NCBI GenBank assembly: GCA_944390375.1
Contig: CALXPZ010000049.1
Location: forward strand, 1 to 57,491
DNA length: 57,491 nt
Direction of reading: 5' to 3'
Source: an uncultured Alphaproteobacteria bacterium
Lineage (GTDB): Bacteria; Pseudomonadota; Alphaproteobacteria; RF32; CAG-239
Positions 10,543 through 18,185 of the stretch are shown here, piece after piece; the stretch's first letter is position 1; every line of letters starts with the position of its first letter. The notes under the pieces were generated by a model. It did no database searches, was not told the origin of the DNA, and saw only the letters and a program-made list of their open reading frames with translations. The translations under genes were made by a program, and so were the position numbers.

Positions 10543-12741
10543 TCACCGCACCGGCTTGATAACAATGGTTGACAACGCCGGCAAAGTCAGCTTGATCGAA
10601 TAGGGCTTGCCGTTCCATTCCTGCCGTTCGGCCTCGCGGGGACCGTCATTTTTGACGCCGCTGCCCCAGTAGTTTTTGTCATCGCTGTTAAAAATTTCCT
10701 GATAGCTGCAGTTTTCGGGAACGCCGACCCGGTAATCGTTGCGGACAACCGGCGTGAAGTTGCAGACAACAATCAGATAGTCGCCGGGATTTTTGCCTTT
10801 GCGGATATACGAAATGACGCTGTCGGCCGCGTTGGCATGATCCAGCCATTCAAAACCGTGATAGTCAAAATCTATTTCATAAAGCGGAGCGTTTCCCTTA
10901 TACATCAGATTGAGGTCGCGCACGCAGTTTTGCATTCCCTTATACATCGGATACTGCAACAGGTGCCAGCGCAGGCTTTCGTCGCAGTTCCACTCCCAGT
11001 CCTGACCGAACTCGCAGCCCATAAACAACAGTTTTTTGCCCGGGTGGGTGTACATAAAGCCGTAATAGGCGCGAAGGTTGGCAAACTTCTGCCATTCGTC
11101 GCCGGGCATTTTATAAAGCATCGAGCCCTTGCCGTGAACAACTTCGTCGTGGGAAATCGGCAAAATAAAGTTTTCGTTAAAAGCATAAAGCAGACCAAAG
11201 GTCAGCAGACCATGGTGATACTGGCGGTAGATCGGATCTTTGCTGATATAGCGCAGGGTATCGTTCATCCAGCCCATATTCCATTTGTAGCCGAATCCGA
11301 GGCCGCCCATCGAGGTCGGACGGGAAACCATCGGCCAGGCCGTCGACTCTTCCGCACAGGTGCAGGCGCCCTGATTGAGGCCGTAAACAAGTTCGTTCAT
11401 CCGGCGCAAAAACGCTATGGCTTCCAGATTTTCGTTGCCGCCATAGATGTTGGGAATCCACTCGCCGGGATTGCGCGAATAGTCAAGATAGAGCATGGAG
11501 GCCACCGCGTCGACGCGCAGCCCGTCAATATGAAATTCCTTCAGCCAGTAGAGAGCGTTTGAGCAAAGATAGTTGAAGACTTCGGTACGCCCGTAGTTAT
11601 AAATTTTGGTTCCCCAGTCCTTGTGTTCGCCTTTGCGCGGATCGGCGTGCTCGTACAAATGAGTACCGTCAAATTCGCAAAGGCCGTGTCCGTCTTTCGG
11701 GAAGTGCGCGGGCACCCAGTCCATAATCACGCCGATGCCGGCCTGGTGAAATTTGTCAATCAGATAACGGAGGTCGTCCGGCGTGCCGAAACGGCTGGTG
11801 GGAGCAAACATGCCGACTACCTGATAGCCCCAGGACTCATCTAAAGGATGCTCGGCCAAGGGCAGAAACTCGACATGGGTAAAGCCCATGTTCATCACGT
11901 AAGGGACCAGGGTGTCCGCCAGTTCGCGATAGGTCAGATATTCGCTGCCGTTTTCACCCTTGCGGCGCCATGATCCGGCATGGACTTCATAAATCGACAT
12001 CGGACCATCCAACGGGCTGTGGCGATCGGGACGACTCATCCATTCGCCGTCGTCCCAATGATAATGATTAAGGTCATAAACAACAGAGGCATTATGCGGG
12101 CGCTTTTCGGCATAAAAACCGACCGGGTCGGATTTGGTCAGAATGTAATCCTGCTGGGTTTTGATTTCGTATTTATAAATCTCCCCTTCGCCCAGACCGG
12201 GAATAAAAATATCCCATACGCCGCAGGTCGGATATTTGCGCATAACATAAGTGCGGCCGTCCCAGTTGTTGAAATTGCCGACCACGGAAACTCGTTTGGC
12301 GTTCGGCGCCCAGACGGCAAAACTGACGCCTTTGACGCCGTCCTGCTCGCAAATGTGCGCCCCAAGTTTTTTATACATTTCCAGGTGGTTGCCCTCGCCC
12401 AAAAGATAAACATCGATATCGCCCAAAGTGGGATGAAAACGATAGATATCTTCCGCTTCGTAAAACTCGCCGCGGTCATTTTCGATTTTGAATTTATAGG
12501 AAAAATTTTCTCCGGCTCCGAGATTGATCTGATAAAAACCGCGCTTATCAAGGCAAGTCATCATCCCGCAGGAATTCCCTCCGCGGTCGAGCACTTCTAT
12601 TGATTTTGCGTGCGGCTGAAACGTGCGGATAAATATGTTCTTGCTTCCTTTGTCCCGGTGTATGCCGAGCACTGCAAAAACGTTGCCGTGATCGCCGTTG
12701 ATAACGGCTTCCATCTCTTTATCAGATAACAAATTTTCCAT
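10543..12741 (-). CDS. glgB: 1,4-alpha-glucan branching enzyme (GH13)
   Basis: GlgB cuts alpha-1,4 chains and reattaches them as alpha-1,6 branches during glycogen synthesis. The 732-residue protein has an N-terminal N1 module, a CBM48 module (GVSFAVWAPNAKRVSVVGNF) and a catalytic barrel. The barrel shows DGLRVDAVASMLYLDYSR with the nucleophile Asp, CAEESTAWP with the acid/base Glu and LPISHDEVVHGKGS. The ATG at 12741 follows AGAGG at 8 bases. It is the first gene of glgB-glgX-malQ. The synthase (glgA) and pyrophosphorylase (glgC) genes are not in this window. Confidence 0.96.
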   Translation of the reverse strand: MENLLSDKEMEAVINGDHGNVFAVLGIHRDKGSKNIFIRTFQPHAKSIEVLDRGGNSCGMMTCLDKRGFYQINLGAGENFSYKFKIENDRGEFYEAEDIYRFHPTLGDIDVYLLGEGNHLEMYKKLGAHICEQDGVKGVSFAVWAPNAKRVSVVGNFNNWDGRTYVMRKYPTCGVWDIFIPGLGEGEIYKYEIKTQQDYILTKSDPVGFYAEKRPHNASVVYDLNHYHWDDGEWMSRPDRHSPLDGPMSIYEVHAGSWRRKGENGSEYLTYRELADTLVPYVMNMGFTHVEFLPLAEHPLDESWGYQVVGMFAPTSRFGTPDDLRYLIDKFHQAGIGVIMDWVPAHFPKDGHGLCEFDGTHLYEHADPRKGEHKDWGTKIYNYGRTEVFNYLCSNALYWLKEFHIDGLRVDAVASMLYLDYSRNPGEWIPNIYGGNENLEAIAFLRRMNELVYGLNQGACTCAEESTAWPMVSRPTSMGGLGFGYKWNMGWMNDTLRYISKDPIYRQYHHGLLTFGLLYAFNENFILPISHDEVVHGKGSMLYKMPGDEWQKFANLRAYYGFMYTHPGKKLLFMGCEFGQDWEWNCDESLRWHLLQYPMYKGMQNCVRDLNLMYKGNAPLYEIDFDYHGFEWLDHANAADSVISYIRKGKNPGDYLIVVCNFTPVVRNDYRVGVPENCSYQEIFNSDDKNYWGSGVKNDGPREAERQEWNGKPYSIKLTLPALSTIVIKPVR

Positions 12742-12913
12742 ATAATAACCTCTAAAATGTGAACTTAAAAAAAGTATTTCTCTTTCAATTTATCTATAAT
12801 TTCTTATCGCCATAATTGCAAGCAAATTAGATCACAAATGCATTTTTATTTGGTTAAGAAATCCGACGAACGATTAATTGTTGATTTTTGTTGATTTTAT
12901 ATGAGATTAATTA

Positions 12914-12941
12914 TTGACGGATAAAATTTTGTATGTATATT
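12914..12941 (+). promoter_or_regulatory. Candidate sigma-70 promoter for the DUF2934 gene
   Basis: TTGACG at 12914-12919 and TATATT at 12936-12941 are separated by 16 bases in an AT-rich region about 40 bases before the start codon. The match to the consensus is good, but there is no experimental support. Confidence 0.5.
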
Positions 12942-12979
12942 AAAAGATGTTAACCAAACTTTTTTATTTGGAGTAAGTG

Positions 12980-13195
12980 ATGGTAAATTTTAATGAAAAT
13001 GCAATCAGAGAAGCGGCCTACTACATCTGGCAAAATGCCGGATGCCCGCAGGGTCAGGATGAAAAATTCTGGATGATGGCGATTGAACAACTGAACGGCA
13101 GCAAATGCTGCTCCAAGTCTTCTTCCGCTAAATCTTCGTCCTGCAAATCTGCTTCCGCGAAAAAAGCAGCCCCGAAAAAATCAGCTAAAAAATAA
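12980..13195 (+). CDS. DUF2934 protein with Ser/Lys/Ala-rich basic tail
   Basis: The 71-residue protein begins with a DUF2934-like helical unit (IREAAYYIWQNAGCPQGQ, then EKFWMMAIEQL). Its last 30 residues are low complexity and made of Ser, Lys, Ala and Cys, ending KKAAPKKSAKK, much like a histone H1-type tail. I chose the ATG at 12980 because GGAG lies 6 bases upstream; an adjacent GTG at 12977 is possible. DUF2934 has no firm function. The basic tail suggests nucleic-acid binding, which is inference. The gene has its own promoter-like sequence and terminator. Confidence 0.8.
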   Translation: MVNFNENAIREAAYYIWQNAGCPQGQDEKFWMMAIEQLNGSKCCSKSSSAKSSSCKSASAKKAAPKKSAKK

Positions 13196-13221
13196 GCCGT
13201 TTTCAGGGTATTAAGAAAACT

Positions 13222-13250
13222 AAAAAACCTCCCTTACGGGAGGTTTTATT
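13222..13250. terminator. Bidirectional terminator between the DUF2934 and TPR-methyltransferase genes
   Basis: AAAACCTCCC at 13224-13233 pairs with GGGAGGTTTT at 13238-13247 around a 4-base loop. Runs of A and T flank both sides, so it can serve both convergent genes. Confidence 0.9.
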
Positions 13251-13274
13251 TTGTTTGTTTTTATGTATTCGCCA

Positions 13275-14780
13275 TCAGGGTTTGCGAGCCATCACAATCC
13301 AACCCCAGACCTCTTTTTCTCCTTCGTTGCGGAGTTTGACCCGGGTCATTTTTTCGATGATAAAGCCTCGTTTTTTCAGCCCGTTTTCAACATAATCGCG
13401 ACTGTGCAGAAAACGCCCCGACATATGCAAAAAATAGTCGCCGCCGGAGGTGTTTTCGCTAATGCTGAAAAGAATCCGCCCGCCCGGTTTCAGCGCCTCG
13501 TACAGCAACACGAAAAGTCCGCCGAGCTCACCGAAATAAGTCAGCACATCGGCCGCATTAATCAGGTCGTAGACATTTACGCGGCGGCTTAAAAATTTAT
13601 TCAGATCCTGATTGTAGAGGTGGGTGTAGATTTTTTTGCGGGCGGCAACCGCCAGCATTTTTTCTGAAATATCGACGCCGTCAAGCCCTCTGAATTTTGC
13701 ATATTTGCGCAGATAGGCACCGCACAGACCAGTGCCGCAGCCGGCATCGAGAATCTTCATCTTTTTCAGTTTCTCGTTTTGCGCCAAAGCTTCCAGAGTT
13801 TTGCTCATCAGGCTCGGAACGGCATAATCAAGATCGCCCAAAACCTCTTCAAAATCATCGGCAAAAGCATCAAAAATATCTTGCACATACCCACTGCCGA
13901 TTTGGCTGACATGACCGCTGTTTAACATGGCCGCCGCCATATGGGCGGCAACCGGATCTTCCGGATATTCCTGCTGCCAGCGTCGTATATAGGTGAGCAC
14001 ATCGGTTCCCGGACTTTCGACCGCTATCTCGTAAAGCAGATAACCGAAGTTGATTTGCTGATCGCTGCTGCCTTTGGAGAGGACAACCGCCCGCCAGCCC
14101 ATTTCGAGCGCGCGGTCATATTCTTTTTTTTGCTGGAAAGCCTGCGACAACATATTGCACAGCCAGCAATCACCGGGATTTTTTTTGTAAAGAGCTGCCA
14201 GAATCAAAACCGCCTCATCAGCATAACCAAGCTCCAGGCATATGCCTGCCAAAAGATTGCCCGCCTCAACCGACTGCGGGTAAGACTGAACAGCCCGTTT
14301 AGCATAAAAATAGGCGGTTGCATAATCTTTGCGTTCAAAATAAATGGAAGCGGCATTGATAACCGCGGTATAAAAATCGCGCTGAACATCCATGGCCTGC
14401 TGATAGTATTTCAGCGCCTGATCGGGATGTTTTTTCCGGTAGGCCACATTGCCCAAAACAGACAACGCCGAGGCGTTTGCCGGATTTATCTTCAGCGCTT
14501 TTTCCGCGTATTTCCGGGCGCCGGCGCAATCGTTCATCTCATATAATATGATTGCCAGATTGGCGGCCGCGGTATCCGATGATTTCTCCGCTTTAAGCGC
14601 TTTCCGGTAATAGGCGACAGCCTCTTCTTTCTGCCCCAGTCCGTCATAACAGTTGGCGATGTAAACCAAAATATCACCACGTTTCGGATCTTCTGCCAAA
14701 ACTTTCAAAAAAGAGCGCAGCGCCGCCGCATAATTTTTCTTTTGATAACAGGCAACGGCCTTTTCTTCCGTTTTTTGCAA
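13275..14780 (-). CDS. TPR-repeat protein with C-terminal SAM-dependent methyltransferase
   Basis: The 501-residue protein has two parts. Residues 1 to about 290 are a chain of TPR units (for example AYYRKALKAEKSSDTAAANL and KYAEKALKINPANASALSVL). From about residue 340 there is a class I methyltransferase domain with the SAM-binding motif ILDAGCGTGLCGAYL followed by LDGVDISEKML. It probably binds a protein or lipid partner through the TPRs and methylates a small or macromolecular substrate in the cytoplasm. Such fusions are known in alphaproteobacteria, but their substrates are not. I accept the TTG start at 14780 because a strong GGAGG precedes it by 6 bases. Confidence 0.85.
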   Translation of the reverse strand: MQKTEEKAVACYQKKNYAAALRSFLKVLAEDPKRGDILVYIANCYDGLGQKEEAVAYYRKALKAEKSSDTAAANLAIILYEMNDCAGARKYAEKALKINPANASALSVLGNVAYRKKHPDQALKYYQQAMDVQRDFYTAVINAASIYFERKDYATAYFYAKRAVQSYPQSVEAGNLLAGICLELGYADEAVLILAALYKKNPGDCWLCNMLSQAFQQKKEYDRALEMGWRAVVLSKGSSDQQINFGYLLYEIAVESPGTDVLTYIRRWQQEYPEDPVAAHMAAAMLNSGHVSQIGSGYVQDIFDAFADDFEEVLGDLDYAVPSLMSKTLEALAQNEKLKKMKILDAGCGTGLCGAYLRKYAKFRGLDGVDISEKMLAVAARKKIYTHLYNQDLNKFLSRRVNVYDLINAADVLTYFGELGGLFVLLYEALKPGGRILFSISENTSGGDYFLHMSGRFLHSRDYVENGLKKRGFIIEKMTRVKLRNEGEKEVWGWIVMARKP

Positions 14781-14839
14781 ATATCCCTCCGCCGAAATCC
14801 AATCTGCAAATAAATTAACAGTTTTTAGTAAAAAAAATG

Positions 14840-14868
14840 TTGACGTCCGGCAAATTATCGGGTATTTA
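14840..14868 (+). promoter_or_regulatory. Candidate promoter of tRNA-Leu
   Basis: TTGACG at 14840-14845 and TATTTA at 14863-14868 are separated by 17 bases. Transcription would start about 7 bases before the mature tRNA end. Confidence 0.55.
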
Positions 14869-14882
14869 TTCTTTCGGTTAAC

Positions 14883-14968
14883 GGGGGTATGGCGGAACTG
14901 GTAGACGCGCTAGACTCAAAATCTTGTGGCCTCAGGCCGTGTCAGTTCGAGTCTGACTACCCCTACCA
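14883..14968 (+). tRNA. tRNA-Leu (anticodon CAA)
   Basis: The acceptor stem GGGGGTA pairs with TACCCCT, with discriminator A and an encoded CCA. The anticodon loop reads CTCAAAA, so the anticodon is CAA and the tRNA reads UUG. A long variable arm (GGCC-TCA-GGCC) marks it as class II, and the T arm is GTCAG-TTCGAGT-CTGAC. The anticodon stem has one apparent U-U pair. The last 61 bases are repeated exactly at 20464-20524, which marks the gene as a phage attachment site. Confidence 0.95.
14908..14968 (+). repeat. attL: 3' part of tRNA-Leu, 61-base direct repeat
   Basis: These 61 bases, from within the D-arm/anticodon region through the CCA end, are identical to 20464-20524. Sequence identity stops exactly at both ends. 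The repeat flanks phage-derived genes, with an integrase remnant beside the other copy. Confidence 0.92.
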
Positions 14969-14973
14969 AATTG

Positions 14974-15002
14974 AAAAGACTGGATTCTCCAGTCTTTTTT
15001 TC
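14974..15002 (+). terminator. Terminator after tRNA-Leu, element-derived side
   Basis: AAAGACTGGA pairs with its complement across a 3-4 base loop and is followed by a T run. Sequence after attR also holds a terminator (20529-20559), so insertion probably replaced the original tRNA terminator with one carried by the element. Confidence 0.85.
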
Positions 15003-15120
15003 TTGCGAATCGGTTTTATTCTGACTTTTTTATGCAAAACACACGCACACGGAATCAAACAGTTAGCAAACCTAGTCAGAATGAAAATCACAGAACAAAA
15101 CAAAAACAAACGCCGAGTCT

Positions 15121-15573
15121 TTATCTTGCCTTTTGTCTACTGTTTTCCAAAATAATCCTGTCTATTTTTACCTGTTGTTCTATCCGTTCCCTGATTCCCT
15201 GATTATCAATACAACGCAGGCGGTATTTCGGATAATCCTCACGCAAACTGTCAACAAAGTCGATAAATTTATCCTGCGGGGCATCGTCTGTACTGCCGCC
15301 CAAAAGCGAAAAAGCATTGGTAAAAGCGCTGACTTTTTCAACCGGTAAATTCCAGCTTTCGGCCAGATTCTGTATTTTTAAGGCCTCGTCATAAACATTT
15401 GTCAGGCCTTTTATGCCGACGCCGCCCAGAGCCAGCCCGCCCAACTTAGCAATAAAATTGTTCTGTATCTTGTCCGCGGTTTTGGCAAAAGCCCCCTGCA
15501 GCCCGTCAAGCTGTTTTTTGGCATCTCCAACGTTCAGCCAAAAGTTGATTACGGCATCAGAAAACATACTCAT
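15121..15573 (-). CDS. Truncated phage tail tape-measure protein fused to an unrelated tail
   Basis: Residues 1 to about 95 of this 150-residue frame look like the start of a phage tape-measure protein: a small N-terminal strand and helix, then KKQLDGLQGAFAKTADKIQN and a Gly-rich GLALGGVGIKG. Tape-measure proteins are normally many hundreds of residues long. Here the sequence switches near residue 100 to a charged helix (KIDRIILENSRQK) and stops. I infer an internal deletion that fused the 5' end of the gene to the 3' end of another phage gene. The product is unlikely to work in tail assembly. Confidence 0.65.
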   Translation of the reverse strand: MSMFSDAVINFWLNVGDAKKQLDGLQGAFAKTADKIQNNFIAKLGGLALGGVGIKGLTNVYDEALKIQNLAESWNLPVEKVSAFTNAFSLLGGSTDDAPQDKFIDFVDSLREDYPKYRLRCIDNQGIRERIEQQVKIDRIILENSRQKAR

Positions 15574-15586
15574 TTTATTTTTCCAT

Positions 15587-15607
15587 TAAAAAAGCCCCGA
15601 GCGGGGC
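15587..15607 (-). terminator. Terminator after the DUF2335 gene
   Basis: GCCCC at 15594-15598 pairs with GGGGC at 15603-15607. On the minus strand the stem is followed by a run of six T. It lies just after the stop of the DUF2335 gene. Confidence 0.8.
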
Positions 15608-15614
15608 GTGTTAT

Positions 15615-16148
15615 TCATTTTTTTGTTTTCTTTCTGGATAACCAGCTAACAATTCCTATTCCTGCGGTACTGATAATACCGATAGCGAGTATTGCTTTTA
15701 CCAAAAACTTAGCAACCCACTCTTCCTTCAGGTGCAGAGCATACGCCGCCAAGGCAATCACAGACAGGAACAAAACTGCCCCTATTATTCTTCCGATATT
15801 AACCGAATTTATGGCTTTTTTAGTAATAGCAAATTCATTTCTCTGAGCTTCTATGGCTTTATCTTGTTCCGTAACTGCCATTTGAACAATAATCTCTGCA
15901 AATTTGCCGTTTATATCATTGTAATATTTCAAAATCTCAGGAGAAGGGAGCGGCCCCTGTCTGATTTCAATATGATGTTCTTCTTTTTTATAAGCAACTT
16001 TACCCGAGCCCGGCTGACTAAGCCGACTAAAAGAAACACGCGCAGGAGTTTTTTCTTCTACAGTATTTTGTTTGTCTTCAACCACTCGTTTTTCATCGGT
16101 TTTAACTACACTTTGGGGATGCTTAAATTTTCTGCTGTTCTTTTTCAT
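15615..16148 (-). CDS. DUF2335-like membrane protein
   Basis: The 177-residue protein has a charged N-terminal half. It contains GPLPSPEILKYYNDINGKFA and a helix of the form IIVQMAVTEQDKAIEAQRNE, which match the DUF2335 pattern, then two membrane segments (about residues 118-140 and 148-168). DUF2335 proteins are found in many prophages and mobile elements, and their role is unknown. The start overlaps the upstream small gene by 26 bases, and a terminator follows directly. It appears intact, unlike most of the element. Confidence 0.7.
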   Translation of the reverse strand: MKKNSRKFKHPQSVVKTDEKRVVEDKQNTVEEKTPARVSFSRLSQPGSGKVAYKKEEHHIEIRQGPLPSPEILKYYNDINGKFAEIIVQMAVTEQDKAIEAQRNEFAITKKAINSVNIGRIIGAVLFLSVIALAAYALHLKEEWVAKFLVKAILAIGIISTAGIGIVSWLSRKKTKK

Positions 16149-16341
16149 GGCTTTTTATCGCTTTATTCAGATAACCACCGACATTACTCCAATAACCGCC
16201 AATTCCGGATTTTTGGTTCTCTTCCTTGTTTTTCCTATCAACGCATAGGAAATCCAAGTAATTCATCAGCATAAAAGCACTTAACCCAAAAACAACCCCG
16301 AATAAAATGCCTTTGGTGTTATTTGAAATTTTCATCATCAT
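16123..16341 (-). CDS. Small hypothetical membrane protein
   Basis: The frame encodes up to 72 residues with one membrane segment (GILFGVVFGLSAFMLMNYL) and a charged C-terminus. Three ATG codons in a row follow GGAG at 16341-16333; the second or third has the better spacing. It overlaps the DUF2335-like gene and is probably translated with it. I do not recognise a family. It could be a small phage membrane protein such as a holin-like factor, but nothing specific supports that. Confidence 0.6.
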   Translation of the reverse strand: MMMKISNNTKGILFGVVFGLSAFMLMNYLDFLCVDRKNKEENQKSGIGGYWSNVGGYLNKAIKSHEKEQQKI

Positions 16342-16399
16342 ATCTCCTTTTAAGATTATATAATGACTTTCATAAAAAAATCAACGATAAAATCTTTTA

Positions 16400-16636
16400 T
16401 CAAGATTCAACGGGAACAACTCTTCTTAAATTTCCAAATTCAGGAACTTTTTTTGCAATTTCTTTCATCGTTGAAGGTTTTCCCTGTTCAATAAAATCTA
16501 TCATTTTTTGCCGGGCTTCTTCCGTTGGCAAAAAATATAATATACCCTCAATGCCTTCTTTATTATTTGAATGTTTTAACAACAAATCATAAAGCTTCTG
16601 CCCGTTTGTTGTTTCTTTATATTCTTTACCGCTCAC
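16400..16636 (-). CDS. Small protein, paralogue of the neighbouring 73-residue gene
   Basis: The 78-residue protein has the pattern GQKLYDLLLK, then IEGILYFLP, KMIDFIEQGKPST and KEIAKKV. The next gene upstream follows the same plan (GRVLYDRLKN, FIGGVLVSV, LMRYLDAGETDT, ILELAAEI), so the two arose by duplication. The GTG start at 16636 has AAGGAAAG upstream and begins 2 bases after the stop of its paralogue. I do not recognise a family. Position after an orphan toxin-like gene makes an immunity role conceivable. Confidence 0.65.
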   Translation of the reverse strand: MSGKEYKETTNGQKLYDLLLKHSNNKEGIEGILYFLPTEEARQKMIDFIEQGKPSTMKEIAKKVPEFGNLRRVVPVES

Positions 16637-16638
16637 TA

Positions 16639-16860
16639 TTACTTTCCTTTATTTATTTCAGCAGCAAGTTCAAGAATTCTGTCTGTATCTGTTTCTCCGG
16701 CATCAAGATAGCGCATAAGCTTTTTTTTCTTTTCATCGCCTTTTACAGAAACAAGCACGCCTCCGATAAAATCAGCATCATCCCATATATTTTTGAGACG
16801 GTCATAAAGAACCCGCCCGAGCTCCGTCTTGAATTTACTTCTATCAATCATAAATCCCAT
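16639..16860 (-). CDS. Small protein, paralogue of the neighbouring 78-residue gene
   Basis: The 73-residue protein is predicted to be mostly helical and soluble. Its spacing of conserved residues (GxxLYDxL, then hydrophobic strand, then helix and Gly-Glu/Lys turn) matches the next gene downstream. The start at 16860 has AGGAAG about 7 bases before it and overlaps the preceding linker-containing gene by 17 bases, so the two are coupled. No domain is recognised. Confidence 0.65.
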   Translation of the reverse strand: MGFMIDRSKFKTELGRVLYDRLKNIWDDADFIGGVLVSVKGDEKKKKLMRYLDAGETDTDRILELAAEINKGK

Positions 16861-17185
16861 CTATATCTTCCTTTTCAATAATGATATATTCATTAAAACC
16901 ATTATTTTTTACTGTGTAATAATGATTTCCGATAGCTTTTTTGATTATCTTCTTTTTTCTTTGCTCTTTGGTGAGATTATTGTTCAGCTCATGCATAATT
17001 TGACCATACTCTTCTTTTGAAAGGCTGGCAACCGGTTTTTCACTTTTCCCGGAATTGCCCCCGGTTGATGCAAACTTGCCCTCTCCGTCACGCGGGTGTT
17101 TTTCCTCTTTCCATTCGTTGAATGTGGCAAAGCACGTGTCAATTTTGATCAGACGCGCGGCCGTGTTGATGGAAATAACAATCAT
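16844..17185 (-). CDS. Orphan phage linker with toxin-like C-terminal domain
   Basis: The 113-residue frame has a short hydrophobic start, then FNEWKEEKHPRDGEGKF at about residues 22-38, then a 70-residue C-terminal domain ending NGFNEYIIIEKEDIDG. The linker matches the one in the portal-nuclease gene of the same element (ANEWREEDHPRGKDGKF). This type of linker commonly joins phage head proteins to variable C-terminal domains. Here the structural part is missing, so the gene looks like a free-standing or stranded variable tail. The function of the C-terminal domain is not recognised. The ATG overlaps the stop of the -1-frame extension just upstream. Confidence 0.6.
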   Translation of the reverse strand: MIVISINTAARLIKIDTCFATFNEWKEEKHPRDGEGKFASTGGNSGKSEKPVASLSKEEYGQIMHELNNNLTKEQRKKKIIKKAIGNHYYTVKNNGFNEYIIIEKEDIDGIYD

Positions 17186-17367
17186 TTTGCTTTATCCTTT
17201 GCCCGGTTACAGGCTACAATTTCGTTTTGTGCGCGGACATAAGCAGCCAGATTGGCAAGATACAGATCACCCAAGTCCATCTGTTTTAACTCGGTTATTG
17301 AAACTTCCGGTTTTAAGATATTCCCTATGCAATTTGAGAATCCGAAATCGGAAAAGCCGACTTCTTT
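17182..17367 (-). other. Possible -1-frame extension of the tail chaperone (G/GT-like)
   Basis: From about 17367 the -1 frame relative to the tail-chaperone gene is open through that gene's stop and on to a TGA at 17182-17184, about 60 codons. It encodes ITELKQMDLGDLYLANLAAY, which reads like real protein. In lambda-like phages the tail chaperone G is extended by -1 frameshifting to GT just before the tape-measure gene. A GAAAAG run at about 17362-17371 could be the slip site, but it is not a canonical X-XXY-YYZ heptamer. A simple frameshift mutation is the alternative. Confidence 0.45.
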
Positions 17368-17705
17368 TCGAGAATGGCGAGAAACGGCCGGAAGACTTCG
17401 GATTCTTTCATAAAAACCTTTTGGTGCTCCAAAATGGCAAGCCCCAACTCAATAACCGCCAACGGATTTTGAAAATAAGTGTTGACTTTTTCCAGGCTCA
17501 TTGTGTCAACGGCATTTTGCCCGCTTGCATCCAAAAGCGTCGCCAAGGGCAACAAATCAGCCAGAAATGGCTTAATTGACTTGTCTTTTGAACTGACATA
17601 CCGGTCAACAAAATTGAGCCCGTCAAGCGCGTCAAAAAGGCGGATGGAAAACGTCAACTTTTGATTGTCCAAATCTTTGATAGTTATTTTTTTTATTGTT
17701 TCCAT
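17325..17705 (-). CDS. Phage tail assembly chaperone-like protein
   Basis: The 126-residue protein begins METIKKITIKDLDNQKLTF, a beta-rich start, followed by helices including GLNFVDRYVS and NPLAVIELGLAILE. Its size, fold pattern and place upstream of a tape-measure start fit the tail assembly chaperones of siphophages and Mu-like phages. I chose the ATG at 17705, which has GGAG 6 bases upstream, over a TTG at 17720. The gene lies in the decayed element where capsid genes have been lost, so it no longer has its partners. Confidence 0.6.
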   Translation of the reverse strand: METIKKITIKDLDNQKLTFSIRLFDALDGLNFVDRYVSSKDKSIKPFLADLLPLATLLDASGQNAVDTMSLEKVNTYFQNPLAVIELGLAILEHQKVFMKESEVFRPFLAILEKKSAFPISDSQIA

Positions 17706-17771
17706 TGAAAACTCCGACAAAAAACGCCCCGCCGACGATTGCCGGCAGAGCTTGACTGTAAAAAACGTTTA

Positions 17772-18185
17772 TTATATAAAAGAAAAGCCGCGGTGTTGCA
17801 GCACTGGATGTTTTGTTAACTCAGAAAGGGGTTTATCCCCCTTGATTTCCGCACGCTCTCCCGTTGAGCCTTCCTGCCGTCCTTTGGCGTCTTCGCCATC
17901 CATGCCAAGCCACTCATGCCCGTTGACCAGAGGCAGAAGCTTGAAACTCTCTGCCCCCTTGGATAGTTCTTCGGGAGAAATATAAACTTTATAAATCTTT
18001 TCCGGGTCTATCTCTTCTCCGTCAACATCCGGACTGCCGCCGTCTATCAGCTCTTTGCCCAGATATTCAAGTATCCCTGACCGCAAAATCGGGCTTTCGT
18101 CAACGAAGAGATAACCATTCTCATCCATATGCCGGTGCCCGCTCTCATTGCTGAGGCGGGTTGTATAAGTTAAGAAATGTGTCAT
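17772..18185 (-). CDS. Truncated DUF2213-like phage protein
   Basis: The 137-residue protein has the N-terminal plan of DUF2213 head proteins: GYLFVDESPILRSGILEYLG, then KIYKVYISPEEL and LVNGHEWLG. Full members are several hundred residues and act near the prohead, possibly as protease or scaffold. The C-terminal part is absent, and the sequence ends in an unrelated tail (KHPVLQHRGFSFI), so the gene is probably truncated by deletion. Its ATG overlaps the stop of the MuF-type gene by one base (TAATG). Confidence 0.65.
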   Translation of the reverse strand: MTHFLTYTTRLSNESGHRHMDENGYLFVDESPILRSGILEYLGKELIDGGSPDVDGEEIDPEKIYKVYISPEELSKGAESFKLLPLVNGHEWLGMDGEDAKGRQEGSTGERAEIKGDKPLSELTKHPVLQHRGFSFI

